From the NCBI GenBank assembly GCA_038503075.1, contig JBCAML010000013.1:1599721-1663720 (forward strand): 64,000 bases of DNA. Direction: 5' to 3'. Below the pieces are notes generated by a model. The model worked only from the letters and a program-made list of their open reading frames with translations, ran no database searches and was not told where the DNA came from. This DNA is from Gyromitra esculenta (lineage: Eukaryota > Ascomycota > Pezizomycetes > Pezizales > Discinaceae). This document shows, piece by piece, positions 1 through 13,400 of this stretch (position 1 is the stretch's first letter; every line of letters begins with the position of its first letter). The translations under genes were made by a program, and so were the position numbers.

Positions 1-1692
1 ACTCAACTATGCTACCCAGGTATTCCACTCTGTGGCAAGGACCTCTCTGCTCATGCTTTTTTTTTTATGCCAAGTCTCGAGTATTGGGGCCCGGCAGGGG
101 TGCATATGCTGGTCCACTATGCCAATATTCTAGCCAAGAGGACTGAAGCGTACTAGTTACTCATCTACATTCGCTTAACTGGTAGGGATGGGCGCACTAT
201 GTCCCATGTCTTTGATCTTCAGGCGTTGCGCGCTGCTGAGAAGCAAGGATCTCGATCTCGAGAACGCAGATTTCAATCCGTGCCCTTGCAACAATGTCTG
301 AGGTTCCATTGAAACCAAAAGATGGAGTGACACGGATCATCGGAAATCACTCGTGCAGGTGATGTAGAACGGTATGATAAGGAACACCGTTTGTATCGTC
401 CAGAATTCGGCAGTACACGGATTCACTCCCTCAGTTCCCCCACCCATGCCATATTCCCGTTCATAAGGAATCCCCGGATTTCGGCATTGTGGCGCTAGGC
501 TCTTCTATAAGATGCCCCTTATTGATGAATGCGGATTCCTGACTGATTATAGGTAATAAACTGTTTAGCCTATCCTGTCTTCAAGATTAAAAAGCTACCT
601 ACCATCCGAAATACAGCATTCCAGAGACTACTGCCGCTTCCGCTGTTCCGGATCGCAAACGCTGCCTCAAACCTGCACAATGGCCTAACTAGGGATAAGG
701 CCGGGCCGATGTAAACATTATTGTAGTTTATTATTGTTAGTATCCAGCACCTACCCAGTCTGAGATGCATCACAAACATCTTTCTTTTCTTTTCTTCCTT
801 TCCCCTCCTTTTTCTTTTTTCTTCTGCTCGGGAGTGCGGGAAGCCTAGGAGGGATGAAGGCCTCATTGACTGGGGTAGCTTGTTATCGCCTAGATTAGTA
901 ATACTTAAGTAGTAATCGTGCTGCGCGGATCTATAACTATATACATAGCTTAACCAGATTTATATTCAGACAGTCTTACAAAAGCCGTATCACTTCCGTA
1001 ATGATGTCATCTGGAACTGTTTTCCTGCTGGCATTAGCAACAAACGAGAGATGATTTGCGTCCGAGAAATGCCCTTTGGCTGGCACACACATGCCGTATT
1101 ATGATATTGGTGCCTATAGTATTAGGGATTTTGCGCTTTCGAGCCAGTAGCCCTAGTTTTTGACCAACCGGAAGCTGATCTGCACCAATCAGATTGCTAG
1201 AAATCGGAGCTGGATCTTTTTTGCGCAAAGTCTACTGGCGTGATCTGGGTGTTGTATTACCATATATTCCCAAACTAGTATTTTGGCTGACCGCAGCTGG
1301 TATACGTACATATATTCGCATACGTATGTATCAATTTCAATATCCAGAGAACCGAGGAACAAATTCCCACCCAAATTCCCAGTACCCCGAGGTAGCCGTT
1401 GTAGAACTATGGAGATCAATACCTCAGATCTTAGGCATACGTATGCGTAAGCACCTTAGGCTTACGTGGATCATTCAAGCAACAGCTTGGAGATTTCCTC
1501 TCCGAAACAAAAGTGAATACAGCCGTATCTCGATATGCCGGACGCCAAGTTTCAGGCGAATTTTTGCGGGACAGCAAACTATCCGAGACAGTAAATAATA
1601 CCTCGGCGTAGGGCACCTGGAGAGTCAGGGCTATGGGGGTTTTTTCGTCCATGAGGGATAGAGCAGTGGAAGGGATCGCGAGACAGAGGGTA

Positions 1693-1779
1693 TAACAAGG
1701 CTTGACGGGCTTGGTTAACAAATTGATCTCCGTTAGGTGGCGAAATGTTGAGTTTGTGAACCAAGCCTCGTTATACCCT
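1693..1779. repeat. Hairpin MITE, copy 1 (GGTATAAC family)
   Basis: The ends are inverted: GGTATAACAAGGCTTG on the left and CAAGCCTCGTTATACC on the right. The same element, in reverse orientation, lies at about 42.45-42.53 kb. There the translated similarity (NISPPNGDQF in both) simply reflects DNA identity. Similarity continues roughly 40 bp beyond the hairpin on one side in both copies (a CGCGATCCCnTCCACTGCTCT stretch), so the mobile unit may be larger than the hairpin. Confidence 0.65.
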
Positions 1780-1792
1780 CTCCACTGCTCTA

Positions 1793-2027
1793 TTGCTGGT
1801 TGTCAAAAATAACCAACTTTTGACGCTGCAATCAAAAAACACTATCATGTGTACACATGATAGTTTCTTCAGCTACAGTGAGTAGAGAGAAGTAACTAAA
1901 GTAAAATAAGGTAAGTTTAAGTATATATTAATACCTTGTACACTTAGGTATATTGTGGTAGCATCTCGGGGAACCTGGACTTAGTGGGTTGGGTCACAGC
2001 GTTTCTTTTATTTTTGACAACCAACAA
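1793..2027. mobile_element. 235-bp MITE with TA target duplication
   Basis: Terminal inverted repeats are TTGCTGGTTGTCAAAAATA on the left and TATTTTTGACAACCAACAA on the right, one mismatch apart. They are flanked by TA on both sides (1791-1792 and 2028-2029), as expected for Tc1/mariner-pogo type insertion. There is no transposase. A perfect 24-bp palindrome lies inside. Confidence 0.8.
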
Positions 2028-2920
2028 TACAAGCGCAACCCCCTATAGGTACGGAAAGAGCTGCTAATCTAAGAAAATCGGGGATAGAAAATAGTATTTG
2101 TATAGTGGCAAGGGTTTAGTATTTCCTGTTCCTATACGGCATAAAATAGCGAAAGAATACGGGACAACAAATGTTTTTTAGTGAGAAACCATAGCTGTAA
2201 CCAAACTCGTCCAGGGCAACAAGGGATCCGTGACATCGAACTCCGGCAGAGCAAGATGCAACTGCAGTACTATGGCGCGAGAGGGCGTAGGACATCGACC
2301 TGGGCAAGCTGGTCTACGCCCTCTTCAAAACACAAGATTTGTCACTAAAGCCACAGTCAAAAAAATGCTATTAGAAGAAGATTACGATTTTCGTGGTATG
2401 ACCACACATTTTCATCAGTTTAGCCGTCAAGAGTCTCTTTTGCTGTTTTCAGAATTCTGATTGACCAGATCAGCCAAAGGTGTGAACAAGCTTGTCCAGT
2501 CATCCTACGCCTACTCGCACCATAGTAGGTGAGGGTTTCAATGATTGTATTACGCCGGCGTGGCGCCACTTGCTAGCGCTCCTTTCAAGCGAGAATGCGT
2601 TGATACTAAGTCTATGCTGTTGCTAAATTGTCTTAGTAGTCCCGGATACGCCGAGTAAAACAAGAAGGCCTCAAATTTAGTCATTTACGAACTATCGTCA
2701 ATGCGTTTTGCGGCTGGAAAAGGTGATGTTTCGGGTAATAGTAGATTGGACATTTTAGCTAATGCTCTCGTTGATTGTTTCGAATCTTAGTAAAAAAAAT
2801 TTACGATTTTAATTCAGACCCTAACTAACTCCGGACATTTGGCTTCTGTGCCCAGATTATTTGCCTATTGTGTTGATTTCAGTTAAGATGGGCAACGAAG
2901 AATCAGTGGCTAGGGAGTCC

Positions 2921-4537
2921 TTACAATTTCCAGTAGCCATGGACGTTCCTATTGGTGAACTCTCTTTTGACTGGTATCAAAAACTCCTCGACTTGAGTTT
3001 TACTCCAACCAAGTCCTCTCGTAAACAAGGCCATGCTCCACCCCTCCACCCCTTCTAAATTATTTATACACTGATAGCGGCCAATTTCCTTGAGTTTCTC
3101 TTCTTTAGGCCATGCGTTCAATGGCAGTTTGAAAACCCTTTCCTCAATATTTTCATATCCCGTTTTCGCAAGTAGATCTTTGAAATTCGTAGGCGTCTCG
3201 AATTCTCTCCCGGAATCCGCTGCTGCCTTATTTATAAGAGCATGCCAATGCAAGATAGGGCTATCAGGAGATAGTGTATTATCATCACAAAAGAAGTCAG
3301 GGTGTGGTTCTTGTAGTTCTATCCAGCCGCCAGGCCTTATATGCCTAAATACAAGAGTTAGAAAAGACACCTTAAGGGGTTTTTATAAACGATAAAGCAT
3401 ACATATAAGCTTGGTTAAGCATACGTGTCCAGTCCTTGATAGATCCGTTGATGTAACGAGTATGGACTAACTCAAAGGTGTTTTTTGGAAAAACCCAATC
3501 GTGTTCGCAGTCGTCAACTTCGAATCTACAGTTTGGCGGAATCCTGCGAGACACGACACGGGTCAATGACTTTCTCTAGGATGGGCGGGGGGCATGTACT
3601 TACCAAGCTGGCTGAACTGGACTAAGGTCTGTTCCGATAACCTGAATTTCTGTGATCAGTAGACATTCTGACGATGCTGATTGCAACAGAAGAGCCTGGG
3701 CAAGCCCGGGGATCTTGAACCTCTGCCAACGGATACATTTCAGCTTTAGAAGTTAGCATAGCTTTACAATCTTAGCTACGAATGATCTAAGGCTATCTAC
3801 CAATATCGATAGCCCAAATACCTAGTGAAGAAGAGTTAGTTACCGGCATTCAAGTCCTGTAAAACAAAGTGCGGCGTCTTTGGATGAACATACCAGTTCC
3901 TGTACCTAAGTCGAGGATCTTTCCGTCTTTTTTGCAGGGAGCCAGGTGTAAATTGCCATCAAATACCAACGCCATTATATGATGCTGTAAATCTAATCTT
4001 TGTCTCTCTCTCTAATTGTTGCAGTGAGTTAGTCATCTGAGTAGAGTTCCCGGGGTAGTCTTAGTAATAATTAACCCATACCTCATCATTGGGGAGTATG
4101 TATTCTGTCTTTCCAAAATTTGGAATATCGATACTTTAGCCAAGTCAACCCGACAAAAGCGGCGGCACATACCCCCACCAGAACAAGCATATAAAGGGTT
4201 ACATACGTCCTTCGTGGTAACTATGGTACCTCCGTCCATTCTCGTATTGATATTCCGCAATGCTTGAAACGAGTGAACTCGAAACTAGTTCGCTTAGACT
4301 ATCATCACTCGCTGTTAATTCTGGTGTCTAACTGTAAAAGTAAGAGAGACATGGCACAGAATGCTCTTGTTTCGTACTTGCTATCCTCATAAGCCGAGTC
4401 GCTGTCAAAGGACTGCTCATCTTAAGTTAGCTTTCGAAAGCGGTCTCGGGAGAGGATATGGTGTTTACGTCGGCCGTGAGAACCCTATCGACGCCTTCAC
4501 AGTAGTCCCAGTATGAAATGTTCTCGTCGTTGGACAT
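2921..4537 (-). CDS. LaeA-like SAM-dependent methyltransferase
   Basis: The gene encodes a class I SAM methyltransferase of the fungal LaeA-like/TAM family. These are nuclear or cytosolic regulators and tailoring enzymes often tied to secondary metabolism; the substrate here is unknown. About ten exons read, in order: [15 protein letters not shown]; a D/S-rich segment with [44 protein letters not shown] motif I LDLGTGTG, split by an intron; [50 protein letters not shown]; and the C-terminal [17 protein letters not shown] ... HGYWKL. This matches the family from end to end, and I found no disabling change. Several exons are minute: 3801-3821, 3721-3743 and 4082-4104 are 21-23 nt, and 3604-3641 is 38 nt. 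The start at 4537 (ATG TCC AAC) was chosen because it opens the D/E-rich N-terminus. The junction around 4330-4410 is unresolved. Confidence 0.88.
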
Positions 4538-7500
4538 AACTTTTTATGTTCCTCCAGCTCTATTGGAATACCGGCTCGCTGGGACAGAGTATTCCAGGGG
4601 TTAGTTTAGTAGTTACCGAGGAACTGGAACCGTGGCGGATTTAAGTAAAAGCGGGGTTTCTGGGGATTGTTTTGTTTCGATGGTGTGTTCCTGCCAATTG
4701 TGGTATCATAAACGCGGCGGACCACAGAAACAGGAGCACTCCCCAAAGCCTCAGGAGACTGTGAGCCGCTAAGCGCGTTAATAGTCTCTTGACGTGGCCC
4801 TGCGCCCTGCAGCAGCTGATAATCGTACTATTATTATTCGCTGTGCAAACCTCCAACAAGCGAGGGTTTCCCGCCACAGCACAGGTCTCTAGAGTCTCAG
4901 TTAGAGCGAATATGTTTGGTGGATTAAGTTGGTGGAGGCCTTGGATTCACGGATGTGCTAGAAGAGAAATGGGGAGGTCGGGCACGTATTTCGCACAGGG
5001 ATTATATCTTGCCCTGCAACTGTGTACTTTATACAGTAAAGTGCCTGGCCATCCAGGTCAACTCGCCAGAGCCCTTGCTTCGTAATTTTCGTAAATCAAT
5101 ATAGCCATCACCGCAAAACCTCTGGTAGCTGCGTCGAACGCCCGTTTCGAAACCCTCAGTAACCTGTTTACTGTGCATATTAACCAGCACACCCTTGGTG
5201 TATGCTAAACTATTCTGGGTTTAAATGTGGGTTTCGTAGTCACACACGCATATACACGCAGCAGCCTGAAGCAATCTGGCTACTACGACATAATTATATG
5301 TTGCTCGTGCGCGTTGAGTATGTCTCAGCGATTTAATTGATGCATTTCCTCTACTCCTCAGCAAGGTAACATTGTGTCAACTATCTTGACATTCTTGTTG
5401 CTGGTCTAGCATTGTATCCGATTCCGCATCGACGGCTGCGGGTCATCGAGCGCGGGGGGGGATTCGAACTGGACGTCTCTAGAATAAAAAAATTGGCTAT
5501 CTACATTCTCTGACAATAATTTTGCTCTCTAGCCATAAAGATGCCCTGTATGCGGTTCGTGCCTGCCTCCCGACCCGTACTCTGAAGACGCCACCGGATT
5601 GCATGGCTACCGAGCAGAGACGCATGGGTACATGTACTTAATCAATTATGTGAAACATATACGGGTGGACCCTACCGTCTGAAGATCAGCCTCACCACGT
5701 TTTGTGCATCGGAGTCGGAATGCTGGCTGGGTACTGCTAACATCCTACCGTTGACATTAACGAGAGTGTTTTATGGAACGTAGCGGCTTCGAAGCATGAG
5801 ATATTAACACGTTTTATGCACGTTTTACCCACCAAACAGCAACAGTCAACTATGGCAGTCTAGGTTACCCGTTCTCGAGATTTGCCTGAGGAAAAAAATC
5901 ACGCCATGTCGAATTGCCCAAATTATTGTTGCTGATGGGAAAACCAAAAAAAATTGTTGAAGGACTGTGCGATATTGTCGGCCAATGTGGCCGAATTAAG
6001 GAATTACGATTTCTCTTCAATAAGATCTTGAGAAATAGGTGCTGGTTTAGGTTGCGGTAACTAGATTGAAAGCAGCTAGGTGCAGGAGTGGCTTGCGTCG
6101 AGTGAGGACTTATGATATCTTCAGAAGATCCTGCTCGATCTAACGCAGCGAGCTATGACAACATTTGAAGTGTTGATGTTTCGGAGGAGCTGATCGTGTT
6201 GGCCTCATATCAAGCCACAGTTAGCCTTAAATTTCCTGAATACGGAAAGGCTGAGCACCGTAACTGACTATAGCTATGACAAAATACTAGTACAGTAGCA
6301 TAGCAGCTACAACAGACCTCGCAGTAAGACCTCTTCGTTATGAAAAACCGGATATCGCTGGTAGGTAGATCTATTGCGCCCCCTTAGTGTAACAAAAACT
6401 CAATGTAACAAACTGAAATAGTGCGAATTTCGCTACCACAGGGCCACTCTAATTCAGGAACCCGAAAATGTCTTTTACTAGTAAGATTTTTTGATCTGCT
6501 CTACCAGCTACGTTATTGGGTTGATTCAGTAACTTCTGCCTACGTTTTCGGGTTGGTCATGCGTCCCCCTCGAGTACCAAGGGATGTGGGAGGGTGATGC
6601 ACATTCCCCTAATTCTCAATAACCACACAACTACATGTAACTTGTATGAGGGTTTTTTTTGAATACAATAGGGAGCTAGATTACATAGAATCTAAGCCTA
6701 GTAAGAAACCTAAAATAAATTTTGTTGTTATTTATCATCATAAAGTTTTTTTTTAACTGAATATTGATGATCTCTGTCCTCTTTGATTAATATGCACATC
6801 TTTTACAATGTAAACTAGATATTTCATCCTAGAGGGTGACTAATTAAGGCGGTCACTAAAATTTATATTATGTTTTGTTTTGTGGTGAAGTGGGGTGTCT
6901 GGGTGTTGTTTGGGCGCTGCTAAGCCAAAATGTGTATCACTTTCCCGCGCCCCTTGGTACATCCCACCAGGCCCTTTGGACAGCTGGCGAGAACAGAAGC
7001 CCTATGTAAGGGGTGCATGATTGATTTCGCCAGGGATACGAACAGGTATGATCCATGGCGTAGGATTAGCTCTCTGCTCGAGCTTGTGATTTTGCATCAC
7101 GAGACGCCGTTTTCATGTGTTGTAGTAAGAATATTGATTTTTCTGCGTGTGGATGAGGCGCTGAGGCGTCCTTTATCGTGAAAAAGAGTTCGTATTAAGA
7201 TAACGCTGTTGTTTCAAATACGCTGTGTCTAGGGCTAACGGTCAACTAAAAACTGTATGATTATAGTCTTATTTAGACCTACGAGGTACTCAGACGCTTA
7301 GAGTCCCAGAATATCTGGATAGTTGCATTACGAAGAGCCTGAAAATGTGTATATGAGGTTGACCATGGTCAATAAGAAAGTCTGTATAATAGGTTTAACT
7401 ATTGAGCTTGGAACTTTCTCTGGCTGAGCACATGCATTTCTGGCTAGGTACAGAGGGTTAAAATCCCGACCTAACTACAAGTAGTTATTGCTTGCGTTAA

Positions 7501-7737
7501 TATAAAGTGGAGATAGGTGCGTATCACAGTGTTTCGACAAAACTCGTTGGGTGGTAGAGGCACGCGCACGGGACGAGAAAGGAGAAGAAGAAAAAACCAG
7601 TCTTCAGTTCCATCACTACTATGAAAAAAGATGAGGGATATAATTTTAATAATTTTCTCTAATGCTATTAAAGCCCTGTGCTCTACATATATGGTGGGGG
7701 CTGTACCAGTAATAATGGTGAAGGAGAAAAGCAAGAT
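4538..7737. other. Gene-free AT-rich intergenic region
   Basis: No gene is supported. The 98-aa frame at 4789-5085 (+) begins with a hydrophobic run but has no cysteine pattern, codon bias or recognisable motif, and an equally long frame lies opposite it. The rest is short random frames, a GATTCGAAC box at 5461 that could not be extended to a tRNA, and poly-T runs. Confidence 0.55.
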
Positions 7738-10447
7738 TTAAAAGAATATAAAATCCAGTAGCGCACAAGAGAACCGATCTTGTAAATCTGCTAGTGTCCA
7801 GCCCTGTGCACTACCGACCTCTTCTAAAGCATCGGTAAATTGCGGAATCTCATCCTTGTATGAGACCTGCTTCAAGTATGTTTTCCAGTCCCCACCGTTG
7901 ACCGTTAGTCCGTCCCTGTTGGAACAAAAAAACAAAAAAGATTAGTACGGGGATCTTTGCAACAGAGATTGATCGATTTTGTTACCATTCTTTTGCCCAA
8001 TGTGGTCTAGTTTTGAGCAATTTTCCATCCGCTCCCTTGTAGCTCATCCACTTGTCTGCGATCTTCTGGGCGAATGGGGCCCAAGAACCATCATCAGCCC
8101 CTGCCATGGTCGTCAGAACTTCAATGCTGGCAGTGCCAAAGGTATTGCCCGTTTGGGGTGCCATAATAACATCGCTATCCCCCATAATCCTCATCTCTAG
8201 CGCGATTCTCATCGGCGCTTTCTCATCCGCGTAGACGATGGCAATGGCGTCCCACCAAGCTTGTTGGATGGTAGTCCAATCTGGCTTTGTTGGGTCATCC
8301 TTCGACGCTGGGATCGGAATTTGAAGCTCGAGGTCGCGGACTCTCATATTTTGGACCTAGTTCCTGTTAGGTTACGGATGTAGAGGGTAATAGGCATTAA
8401 GCTTACCCCACGGCGGAAATGAATCGCGTCAATCAAGTATGTCTTGATTTCGGCATTGATAGCACCGGTGGGAGGCAGACCGAGCATTGCGGCAGTTGCT
8501 ACGTGCTCTGTTAGCCAAGCAATATTGCTAAATATGTGAAAGTAAAATTAATGAAGAGGGCATACAAAGTATCACCGCCTGCCAATGCCCTGGAAATGCC
8601 CTGAACAATGGATCATCGTTGAGTACGCCTCCCAGCCATCCTTCGACCCATTGCAAAAACTGATCGGGAGCTGAAGGATAGTCAATAAGTCCGGCAGGGT
8701 CGTCGGTATTATTCCTAAAAAAAAATGACAATGCGTTAACGAAAGTCGAAAGCCGCTGAATGAAAGTTTCGTATCTTACCAAACATTGACAAAAGCTTGT
8801 GGCTATACGCAAGAGCAATGGCGTCAATAAATCTTACAGATCTCCCAGGGAAAGGATTATTGAAATACCTGGTATGGAAACCAAAACCATTCGGAATAGT
8901 ACGAATTTTCAGCTTTAGAAATGAACTCTTGCCTCGCGGTTTCGATTTGTGCCGCGGTATATATCTTGCGAATTGCTAGCGGAACCGTGAAGCCCGGAGG
9001 CGGTGGGATTGCGAGCCCAACGTCTTGCTTCAGAGGGCGCATATCAGCGTAAGTCATTTTATCGAGTTCAAGAGTAACGTGAGTAACAACGCCTTCGTGT
9101 ATACGTTAGTGTTTCGATCCACATATATTATACTGACCAACAGGATGGTATTTACCTAGAAGCCCGAAAGCACCTGCAGCTGCTTTAATTAGGGCTGGGT
9201 CATCTACACTTTGATGCACACCATTCGCATCGACGTATTCGATCTTGCGGACGAGGTCACTCATAGTCTTGTGCGTGATACCTCCTCCATGGCAGATAGG
9301 AGAGTTAGCACCGCCAAACGTGATTCTACATGGTTGTTAACTAAATATTCGTTTACTAGGGCAGATACAAAAGGATCAATTACTCGACCATAACGACGTT
9401 GTATGGCATCGTCCATGCGTTATTTGCGATTGCCCATCTCCTGAACTCCTCGTTCGTGACCGCGGCACCAATTCTAGCAAGCCGCTTTTTGCCATCAGAG
9501 CCAGCGACGTCTGCTGTTGCTAGTTCAATTTGCTTGAATTCGTTTTGGGCATTTGAGGCGGCATTTGGCAGAATTGAAGAAGGATCGGGAACTGTAGTGG
9601 CCGTCGCTAAATCCAACATGGACACAAAGATCTCCCCGGTTTCGGAATACATATTGGTCCAGGTATGGCGGTATCCAGCAGCACGAACTCGCTTGTTTTG
9701 AGTTTTGGCCCACGTTATGAGATTCTCCAACCCTTTGACCGTAGTAGGAACGAATGTGTATGCAGGAACATTGGAGACGGTAAGCCCCCAATTATGGAAT
9801 TCGGCAGAAACATATACCTGAGCGGCACCGTTAACTCACATTTTAGGGAAGCATCGGGATGGAATGGCTTTGAATAGGTTACTTACAGCCATCGGCTTTG
9901 TCTGTGCAGCATCTTCATATATGATAGGGCTCGTATCTCTTTTGGAGTTTAACCACCTCCTTGAGATTGGCGTAGTTCCGGATTCTTCCATCCTCTTGAA
10001 ATGTTGCTTTGCTGCCGGACTCGGAGGGATGAGGAAATCCCGCTTGCCTATGATACTGGATGTAGACTTGCCGCCGATGAAAGCAGTCACCTTTGCCTGC
10101 AGATCTGAATCTAGCTCTCCATATGCGGTACTGAAGGTAGGATGCCCTTGTATCGCTGTTAATAGCCCTCGAGAGAAGTCTTCACGAGCAACGCTATCAT
10201 TTTGTGCTTGCTGTAGGGTCGTACGGAGGCCTGGAAAGTCGGAGCTGACGATCGGATTCAGGAGCAGGTATGCTGTTATTTCCCCAAGGATTTTGTCGCA
10301 AACGAGGTCAGTGAGAGTAGTAATTATATCGCTGATGATTGGAATATCAAGTTGGCGGTTCTCGAGGTTTGAGTTTCCATGGCTGGGAAGAGCAGTAACG
10401 AGAGACGTGAAAGGAAGGACAGTAAAAAGAAGCTTGTGGAAATGCAT
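7738..10447 (-). CDS. Secreted FAD-linked oxidase (VAO/PCMH fold, cholesterol-oxidase-like)
   Basis: The multi-exon gene starts at 10447 with a signal peptide (MHFHKLLFTVLPFTSLVTALP). About 165 residues of a propeptide-like region follow, with several KR/RR sites. After an intron (9818-9886, GTAAGT...CAG) the FAD-binding PCMH domain begins at VYVSAEFHNWGL. It continues ENLITWAKTQNKRVRAAGYR then HTW, with a His where VAO-family enzymes bind flavin, through RIGAAVTNEEFRRWA, FGGANSPICHGGG, IEYVDANG and AFGLLGVVTHVTLELDKM. The C-terminal half reads YYSEWFWFPYQ, NNTDDPAGLIDYPSA, NIAWLTEHVATAAMLGLP, GTASIEVLT, RPHWAKEW, WKTYLKQVSYKDEIPQF and DLQDRFS. This resembles the substrate-binding cap of flavin cholesterol or alcohol oxidases. 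Splices at 9384/9325 and 9156/9092 rejoin frames exactly. One small exon near 8780-8800 and the junction near 8530-8580 remain approximate. Substrate unknown. Confidence 0.82.
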
Positions 10448-13400
10448 GGTGCACTGGTACGCTTCTCAGATAGAGAACTGTACTGAAGCTCTGGACATAT
10501 CGCGAAAGTGAGTTTTCACCTCCCTTTATGTGCTGAGACTTCGATAAGACAAAATAGCGTTAGGGCAATTGAATTTCACGGCAAGTGCCAGACAGGGGTT
10601 TTTCGATCCTAGATCGTCATATGAACCGCCTATATCGTCCAGCGTCGATCATGCCTAAAATCGTCACAGCTTTTTAGATGGAATCCATCTTGTAGCTAAC
10701 CTGATATTGTTTTCTAGTTTGATTCTCGGGTTCCGACGGCGGCCTGAAGTCGATTCTTAGCTTTGGGAGTGGGGTTGATCCGGTTCCTGATTGCCCAACT
10801 GCCCAGAATCACCCAGAATCTTTTCCATCACCGAAATTCTCGCTTAGAATTGGGGGGACATGTGAAGGTAGAAGATGGTTTGTGCTGTGTGTTACTTCCT
10901 ATTAATGCTAGTATATTGTATCGTTTGTAGGCTTCAGACAAGAGGGATAGGGTTGGAAAAGTGGGTTGATAATTGGGTGCCCTGATTGACAGCTGCTGTG
11001 TAACCAGATGAGACCCTTTTAGGAGAGTTCATGCGAGATGCAAAGCTGTATATCGGAAAGTGCCGGTAGAGCTCCGTACTTTCTGCTCTTCTGTATTAGT
11101 ACTTGCCGGTTCTAGCCATAGGATGTTATGCAGAATTCAGAAATATCACGACCTGGTTGTTGATCATAGCTACTCCAGAACAACTATAACTGGGGCACAG
11201 ACCACGAGTGATACCATATCTATATTCTTCGTATTAGGGCATGTCCAGACTCCCTTGGCACATCGCCCACCTTTCGGTAAAAATTTCTCCGTCCCGAGAA
11301 TAGGCGTCTAGGCGAGCCCACTAGCATAGAGTTTTAATTTAAATATATATATAACGTTTCACAACTAACGAACTGGTCTTATAGCTGAGCTTTCGATCCT
11401 GCTCTAATGGCTTTCTATTGCGAATACCCTTGATCTTGGTTATCGCGTTTCTGGATCGCCGGATTCCTTTGAAACTTCCCGTGGGGTAATATAATAACCA
11501 ATCATGAGAAACCTGCTTTGCCAATTGTTTCCTTTCCCGTGAAATATGGCCGTTAAGATATGCCTGAAGTGGCCATGGGCGCATGGATTTTTGCTCGCAA
11601 TGGATTTAGACAGCAAGGTAATTACCGGTGTATTAGGCCTAGGGTGATTATATAACTATATCTATGATTGATTATATAACCGTAGCTGCGATTACAAGTT
11701 CGAGTCTCGATAGCTGACTACTCGATAGTAGTACATCTTCGATAGTAGATTATTCTCGATAACAGTATTGACTTTGTTTACTAATTGGGAAATATATATA
11801 GCCAAAAGTCCCATCGTCTTACAGAGTACGGCAAAAAAAGATCGAGAAACGTAGGACTTAGGATTCGGGGCTATTATTGACTCCCCAGAGTTTTTGAGGA
11901 AGATTCTAGCAGTTGGATTGACCACAGAGCCCTGTCCGTAGACCCTGGTTTCTCGTTCTTTTTTGCTATACGCTGTAACACGATCGTACACCTGTACTCT
12001 ATTTTGGCTGAAAGGTACCTGCCCGAGCCACAATTAAGATCTGCGTCATATCAAGCCCTAACGAATATGTCGTGTAATCTCCCCAAGAAGGAGTGTTGCC
12101 GGCCAAGGCTGAACCTCGGTATATTTATGTACGTTAAAGTTGTGCCTAAATTTTGGTAGCTGGCGTCACTCCACCCAAGAGTACTAGTTCGACGACGCCT
12201 CAGATAGATAGGGTGACTTCTCAAGGAGACAAAAACAAAACAAAACATACATAATCCCAATGCATGCCTTAGTAACTACCGTGGAATAGAACCATAAGAA
12301 TTTGAGAAAAATTCAGGTTTTTCAGCAACAGTAAAGGTTGGTGAGTGATATCTCATGTGTGGGATGGGATATAGTACAAAAAAAAACCGACGACTTGGAA
12401 TTTTTATTTGCCGGGACGTACGTAGGTACCGCGTCCGCTGCTAACTTTGTATAGCTCGAATCCCCGTATTCAGGATCGTCCGTGCCACAGATAATTAATC
12501 TAACTAAGCCATTACGAATCCAAAGAAAAGGTCCAGGAGAATGCATCTAGGTGCACCATCCCAGGATTTCGACCTTTCTACCAGGACAATTAATTGCAAG
12601 GTTATAGATATGTCGGAAATCCAATCTCCATATAACTAATGCAGCTGAGGCGCCGCCGCCGACGTCAAACATATCCGAATATGGACTTGACAGCGACAAG
12701 GATTGAGCTGCCATGCAGGAAAACCGGATCTCTTTTTGTCGGGAAAGTTATCGCTTGCGCTTATGGGGTTAAAGAAATGTACCGGACGGATGGGATGAGT
12801 GGGATCGCGAGGCTTGCTCAAAATCCCAAGGTAAGACACCCCCACTATTGAAACCTGTTCTTGAAGACATCTATCAGATTACTCTATAGCAAAGTGGAAT
12901 GGCCTTCGATGTTGTAGGTGTTTTAGCCTACCCGTAATATTTTCTCGAGGCCTACACCTCGTCTGCAAAGCCACGACTAACAGAGTAGTACCACGGGTGT
13001 AGAGGAAAGTCTGAAACCAGCTGGGTGGCGGTGCTGGCAGTGCGAAATTAACTCGACCGCCAACCCAACTCAAGACCACCGAAGCCCTTAAATTTTTACA
13101 GCAAGCTTACATAAAGTAGAGAGGCTCCAGAGATAGAGATAATTAAATTTCTACCCAGCGAAAGAAGAGCATCAGAATGTCGAGCGTGAAGAGGGGGCAC
13201 CAAAGCCAACACCGCCACCTGGTGACCGCCTTTCTTCTACACCCGTAGTACAATCACCCTACCAAAGTTTCATAAATACGCTGGCATGGATCCCGAGCTA
13301 GTACGGAAGATATACCTCGGCAAACAGGGTTTAATAGGGACTATTGATGACTAAACTATAGCAATACCGAATATTTCTGTCGCGGTTTGCACTCCGTTTT

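Larger units (their letters stand above)
1..2920. other. Gene-free AT-rich stretch with MITE remnants
   Basis: I see no coding region here with recognisable motifs. Open frames are short, overlap on both strands and have no family signature. The identifiable content is a hairpin repeat near 1.69-1.78 kb, a TA-flanked MITE at 1.79-2.03 kb and a possible decayed copy, near 1.51 kb, of the terminus of the element found at 15.68 kb. Confidence 0.6.

Noticed and set aside
4789..5085. 98-aa frame with a hydrophobic N-terminus, a possible secreted effector
   Set aside because: No cysteine pattern or codon bias, an equally long frame opposite, and no second feature to support it.
5455..5495. GATTCGAAC box resembling a tRNA T-arm on the minus strand
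   Set aside because: No matching acceptor, D or anticodon stems could be folded around it.
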